Source: Echinometra lucunter (lineage: Eukaryota > Echinodermata > Echinoidea > Camarodonta > Echinometridae). From it: a DNA stretch of 64,000 bases. Made by a program: the position numbers and the translations under genes. The notes under the pieces are model-generated. The model saw nothing but the letters and a program-made list of their open reading frames with translations. It did not search any database and was not told where the DNA came from. This document shows positions 59,401 to 64,000 of the stretch, piece after piece (within the stretch, counting starts at the first letter, position 1; every line of letters starts with the position of its first letter). The stretch covers positions 21,622,437 to 21,686,436 of the forward strand of contig CM057169.1 in the NCBI GenBank assembly GCA_029962745.1, given 5' to 3'.

Positions 59401-62400
59401 AATGTTGATGAAACGCCCCCCTGATCACAAGAAATATGAGAGAGAAACTGATAGGAAGAGAGATATACAAACAAAGGAAGACCATTATAGAGAAAGAACA
59501 GAAAAAGGGGAGGGGGAGAGCGAGAGAGAGTGAGAGTGAGAGAAAGAGAAAGAGAGTGTGAGAGAAAAAATGTGAGAGATAATATTGAGAGAAGAGAAAG
59601 TAGAAACAGATAAAACATACAGAGAAAGGGGTATGGTGGCTCAATTGATAGAGTGTCCGCCTCATGAACGGGAGGTCGTGGGTTCGATCCCCGGCCGAGT
59701 CATACCAAAGACTTACAAAAATGGGACCTTCTGCCTTATAGCCAGGCGCTCGGCATATAAGAATGGAGAAGGGTAATAATAACATATTATGTTATGCAGG
59801 GCCCGCTGGAAGATCAGCTTATAGCTGAAGTGGCTACCCTGGGTAAATAAGAGTTATTATTATTATTATTAGGGTACAAAATTATTCTTAATTATTTTCA
59901 TTTGCGCCTTGAGCACCCAACAGAGTGTATCTGGCGCCATTTATTTTTTTATCATTATTATGTTACCTGATTCCGTTTAACCTGGATTGTATGCGTACAT
60001 TCGCAATACTCCTCCGTACAATCTCGCTCATAATCCTTCATCATCGTCGATGTCGTGCACAGGCTCCCCGCTGAGAGATGTCGATGATGAGTGAGCAGCG
60101 GCGCAGTCGGGAGGGCGAAACTGATGTTGTTCATCATATGAGTTCTCTTGGCGGTGTACGTGTGCCCACCTTGCTCTACGGGATAGTAAGTGCTATGGTG
60201 GAGATGGGGAGAGTTACGATACACGCTGTCGACTTCGATGTAGTGGGTGACGTCGGGTAGTGGACTCACGATGTCTGGGTCGACGGGATCTAGTAGCGAT
60301 GGAAATAGAACCCCTTCTTAGCAAACCTGTTATGTACTGATCTGTCAGTGTCTGTATTCTGTTTATTTCTTTAATTTGGTTACAGGTCATCTGATATTTT
60401 CTTCCCTGTATATTAACTCTGTAAACTGGGCCTAAAACAAAAATTAAATTCAACGGCCAAAATAATCTATTTAATAGGCCTAGCACATTTTGTTAAGTGT
60501 ATAAAAACAGATGGTAAATGCTACATTTATAGTGTGGACATATCCATCAAAAGGTGTGCTCAAGGCACTGACAAAGTATTACCTTTGCTCTAGCAATTAA
60601 GCTCCCCAAACATGTCAAAGGTGCTGAACACATTCAAGAATTAAATCCCTCCTCACACCTATTTACTACACATGGGTGGAGAGTGGCAATATCATTGTAA
60701 ATAAATGCCTTTACACAATCCTTCTGGCAATCTTATAATACCTGCGTCTCTGAGATCTTGAACCCCGGGTGTTTCAGGTTTGCTTTCAACCACAGGAACG
60801 TTAAGAACAACACCGTCTTGTTCCTTGGCAGTTGGTGTCGTCACTTGCAGCGAGGCTCCTTCATATCGCAGTATCGCGACTTCTTCGATTCCCTCGCATT
60901 CCGATTCATCCATTCCACGCACTTGTAGCGCGTAGTTGCCGATCGGTTTATCTGCAGAGACCACAAAGTCATACCGTTCACCTCCCGATACGACGATACC
61001 GTCTACCACAGTGGGATCGACAGCCGCTCCATCTGACGCGATTATCAAGAGTTTGTGATTGGAGATCAATATTTCCAATGGACAGTTTGTGACTGCTGTG
61101 TTAATCGTTCGAAAGCGATAGCGTAAACCTTTTTTGACAGTGAATATTTCATCTGGGAGTTGAAACTTTTCGCCATTCCTTTCAAATATCTGCCGATAAA
61201 AAAATATATTATTTTTAAATCATAGCATAAGTCTGCGAATAGGACGAGTAGCGCAAATCTATCATTAAAAAGACCCAGACAGACAACCAATCAAAACAGA
61301 AAAATAGTTATCACAATGCTATTGTCTTTTATTTCCAAAAAGAAGCTCGAGCTGATTGCTCCCCTCCTCCTCCTCCCTTTGAATTCGCAAATCGTCATGG
61401 TTATTGTGACTTTTATGTTTTCTCAAATGGAAACAACTTTCCAACCAGCAAGTTTTGTTACGAGCAGTGTCAAAATGTGTTATTTTTGTATTAAAATTCT
61501 TCAGATAAGCATCATTAAGGAGAAAATTTGGGGTGGGCACTGCCTCCACTCCTCCCAGTCACCTTTCTCTTAGTGCCACGCCCATTAATCAGGATGGCAT
61601 CTGGACCACCTGGACCGTCGGCGTGTAAATCCTTCATCATGTGCTGCATGGACATCGTATCAGTCCAATCTGACATCATTATCACATGATCGTGGTCATC
61701 GATGTCGTACAGACCAGAGCGGACATCGTCACCCTTTCGTTGTCGCACGACCAGGGGCCCGAACAGCCCGTCGGCCCGCTGCAGCCCAGAGTGAGAGTGC
61801 CACCACTGTGTTCCTGGTGTGTCGGCGACGAAATCGTAGGTGAAGGATTGGGGTCGAGGAATGGGGCACTGCGTGATCATTGATGTCCCATCCATGTGTG
61901 GGGAAGCCCGTTGATGTTGACCATGCCAATGAATCGTCAAGCCTTCCGAGTTGTCGAGTGCATTGCGGACGGTGACTCGGACTCGGTCTCCCTGGCACAC
62001 CTGAATATCAATCAACAAAAATGTATGTAAATGTAGGGCGTATGATAATGGGCCAAGCATAATTATGAGGGAGTACTAACATCACTGGGGAGGTCGGAGT
62101 CACATGTAGTAGTCAATAGGTGAAATATGATTTAACATGAAAACCAAATGGTGCAATATTACAAGAGTGTTTCCTTTGTAAATACCCCCCCCCCTCCTTC
62201 TTCTTCTTCCCTATCTATGCATGGGGCATGTGCACACCCCCCCCCCCAAAAAAAAAAGCTACTGTTGGAAGACATTCCCTGAAAGTTTGAAGTCATGACT
62301 AATCCAGAGTTTTTATATGAGTGTAATTTCCTATGTATGGACTGACAGTGGTAGTATTTGCTGTCCAGTACGATATTATGATAACAATATTTTTAGATTT

Positions 62401-63128
62401 AATTTGCGATATAGGATTCATTCTTCATGTTCTTTGCAAACCATACCTGGATACTGGGCCCCGGTATCTGTCGATTGATTGCCAAGACTGGTCTCTGAAC
62501 CCCATTCAGAGCTATACAGTGGGGTCGCAAACAATCACTTGCATTGAAAGGACAGTCATAGCAGGCTTTAGACATTGAATAATACCATTCTGCTACAAAG
62601 TGAAAGTCACAGGTTCTTCGCTCAGGAAATCTCGTACAGTCTCTCGCACATGAAGTAGAATCATTGTAGGCACCGTTCGAGACGTTTGATATAGTAGAAG
62701 TAGTCGCAGCAAACGGGTAGAAGACAAATAAATCTGAAAAATGGATAATATTTTTATGCAACCTTTAATCGTTATGCAGAGACATCATGAATGATACCGG
62801 GTAGGGATTTGTGTATATATTATGTAGTCAGCCAACTCAAAATATTTGTATTTGTATTTGTTTTATACTCCTGAATATTATTGTGCACATAGGTAGACGC
62901 TTGTGAGAGCTAGAGGGCGCATACCTCTGGTGTTTCATCGTTTCACCATTCATGGTGAAACAAAAAAATATTTATATAAAATTTACAATATAAAAATCAT
63001 GTTGTTACCATCATTATCATCATGAAATAATTCACAATTCAAGGGATTTACTTACAAAGAGCTTGTATGGTGACGAAAGCAGTGCCGAACGATATTATAG
63101 ATACCATGATAATCAACCGATAGTTCAT
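56038..63128 (-). CDS. Membrane-anchored laccase-like multicopper oxidase, complete, nine coding exons
   Basis: Exons in order: 63128-63056, 62733-62447, 62000-61563, 61189-60742, 60316-59967, 58793-58649, 57749-57613, 57163-57082, 56279-56038. Their phases close into 2202 nt (733 residues plus stop). A signal peptide ([18 protein letters not shown]) is followed by a Cys-rich pre-domain ([18 protein letters not shown]) like that of insect laccases, then three cupredoxin domains. All copper-ligand motifs are present: HWHG at 144-147, HSH at 188-190, HPLHLHG at 549-555, and [12 protein letters not shown] at 618-629 with the type 1 Cys, His and Met. A helix at about 679-702 precedes a basic tail, so the enzyme should be anchored at the cell surface. 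Laccases oxidise phenols or metals and reduce oxygen to water. The substrate here is unknown. Confidence 0.92.
56580..56700 (+). repeat. tRNA-derived SINE head
   Basis: tagtcgagtggttaaaggca (A box) and gggttcggacccc (B box) resemble a Ser/Leu-type tRNA. A non-tRNA body, cgtatgcccttgatcaaggc, follows. The acceptor ends do not pair, so it is not called a tRNA. It lies in oxidase intron 8. Confidence 0.65.
57887..58049. mobile_element. hAT-type MITE with 8-bp target duplication, copy 2
   Basis: CAGGGCGGCGC to GACGCCGCCCCTG is flanked by ATCCCAAT on both sides (57879-57886 and 58050-58057). It shares its layout with 47425-47719 (a G-run, a purine tract, gggaagagagggcaggg). It lies in oxidase intron 6. 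Confidence 0.85.
59264..59421. mobile_element. Short palindromic MITE
   Basis: The ends ggggagcgtttcatgaa and ttgatgaaacgcccccc are inverted, with inner cttgtcgga / tctgacaacttgtcaga pairs. It lies in oxidase intron 5. Confidence 0.65.
59628..59870 (+). repeat. tRNA-derived SINE with ATT tail
   Basis: The head ggtatggtggctcaattgat, with B box gggttcgatcccc and acceptor-like gtcatacc, could fold partly as a tRNA. The body of about 150 bp ends in (ATT)n at 59855-59869, typical of a SINE tail. It lies in oxidase intron 5. Confidence 0.75.
62162..62250. repeat. Low-complexity C/T and C/A runs in oxidase intron 2
   Basis: A C-run and a (CTT)n tract are followed by a second C-run and an A-run. 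There is no coding content. Confidence 0.7.
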
Positions 63129-64000
63129 AACACCTGTATAATAATAGAAATTATACAACCTGATTTATACGGCAGAATTGATATCATGTAGTAGATCTAA
63201 TGTTTATCAGCTCAACATTTTTATTCAAATGCACAAAATTAATTTGACTGTGCCTGAATGTATCCTTATGTATCTAGTTTCTACAATAAGACAGATCTAG
63301 AGATGACCCAACACCGCCCCCTTCCCGCCAAATTAATGCATTTTCACACTTAGGATTCCAAAACGTTTTAAAAGAATTTTTTATAATCTCAGAATTTCAC
63401 TCATCTGGGTCTTACATTTCTCTTACATTTCTCTTGCCAAACATTCCAAAGCTAACATGGGTAAGGTGTAAGAACATTTGCGGAAAGACAATGCGCAGGT
63501 ATAGACGTGCCATTAAGAACGAAAATGATATCTCCAAAAATAAATATAGGGCACAACAAACTAATTCGAGTTGTGTTCAACTGAATGAAATTAAAGTGTA
63601 TAGGCATCTCACCTTCGTTTAAATCACAAGTAGTTAAATGAAGAGATCAGAATCTGATATGTTTATCACGCAGTACTAATGATGATGGTTCAAAAACTGC
63701 AGCAACAAAGTAGACATTTCCATGTTCTCAAAATTAATGTTGTCTTCTAAAGAAAATTTATAATTTAGGGATGTCATTGATATACCGTATCAATGTCATT
63801 GGAACTTTGGTGTCCTTTTACGCAACTCATATCCAGTGTTGATGTTTATCTTAAACAATCTCTTGAGTTACCCGAGTCCATTGTTGTTTGATGATCTTTG
63901 GACGGTGTCTGACCCTCAAGAGATAACGAAGGATTGCGGAGAAAGATTGTCAAGCATGGAGCAAACCTTTTTTCACATACAAGTTTGATCAGGTTTTACA
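63129..64000. other. Upstream region of the multicopper oxidase
   Basis: This AT-rich sequence must hold the oxidase 5'UTR and promoter, or further non-coding exons. I recognise no motif, and no open frame shows family similarity. Confidence 0.45.

Noticed and set aside
59628..59705. A tRNA gene
   Set aside because: A partial cloverleaf is possible, but the T-arm pairs poorly and a SINE body with an ATT tail follows. The similar heads at 7455, 16216 and 56580 were rejected for the same reason or for lack of an acceptor stem.
60832..61883. Plus-strand frames opposite the oxidase exons
   Set aside because: They are antisense shadows of minus-strand exons with clear copper-oxidase motifs.

Overview
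The window is animal genomic DNA and almost certainly comes from a sea urchin (Echinoidea). The main evidence is a complete fibropellin gene: signal peptide, EGF, CUB, seven more EGF modules and a C-terminal avidin-like domain, an architecture known from the sea urchin apical extracellular matrix. The DNA also looks like a polymorphic, repeat-rich echinoid draft assembly: long introns, many microsatellites, tRNA-derived SINEs, fold-back MITEs, a Ty3/gypsy element and two gaps of exactly 500 N. The species cannot be read from the sequence.

Layout. 1-1.4 kb: an orphan 5' exon of an SLC6 neurotransmitter-type transporter (minus strand). 1.6-4.4 kb: (GTT)n-linked tandem repeats, a fold-back MITE and a non-LTR reverse-transcriptase remnant. 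4.4-17.4 kb: fibropellin, 14 coding exons whose phases close into 570 residues. 18.8-21.5 kb: a near-perfect palindrome with 1.36-kb arms. 21.5-25.4 kb: promoter and first two exons of a LAMP/CD68-like lysosomal membrane glycoprotein. 26.0-26.5 kb: gap. 26.5-43.75 kb: a second version of everything from fibropellin intron 2 through LAMP intron 2, with a gypsy retrotransposon inserted at 35.9-41.0 kb and a second gap at 42.8-43.3 kb. 43.9-49.1 kb: LAMP exons 3-6. 49.1-55.7 kb: intergenic DNA with MITEs. 56.0-63.1 kb, minus strand: a complete nine-exon, membrane-anchored laccase-like multicopper oxidase of 733 residues. 63.1-64 kb: its upstream region.

The main structural conclusion is that 26499-43746 is very probably the other haplotype of 8652-25998, placed in tandem by the scaffolder, and not a true second fibropellin gene. 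The second copy starts in mid-intron at a microsatellite, lacks exons 1-2 and carries scattered frameshifts. Most tellingly, the LAMP gene only makes sense if the two units are alternatives: exons 1-2 are present only in unit 1, and exons 3-6 follow unit 2. The real locus would then read SLC6 fragment - fibropellin - LAMP >< multicopper oxidase. The gypsy insertion and the palindrome's left arm are differences between the two haplotypes.

The three complete or near-complete genes all encode secretory-pathway products (matrix, lysosomal membrane, cell surface), but nothing shows that they are co-regulated. I did not find a clearly new biological system. The most notable items are the haplotype-specific palindrome, a CLEAR-type E-box in front of LAMP, the membrane-anchored laccase, and several non-autonomous transposons with readable 8-bp target-site duplications. 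Exon boundaries are my own reading of GT/AG sites and phase; no alignment or transcript was available.
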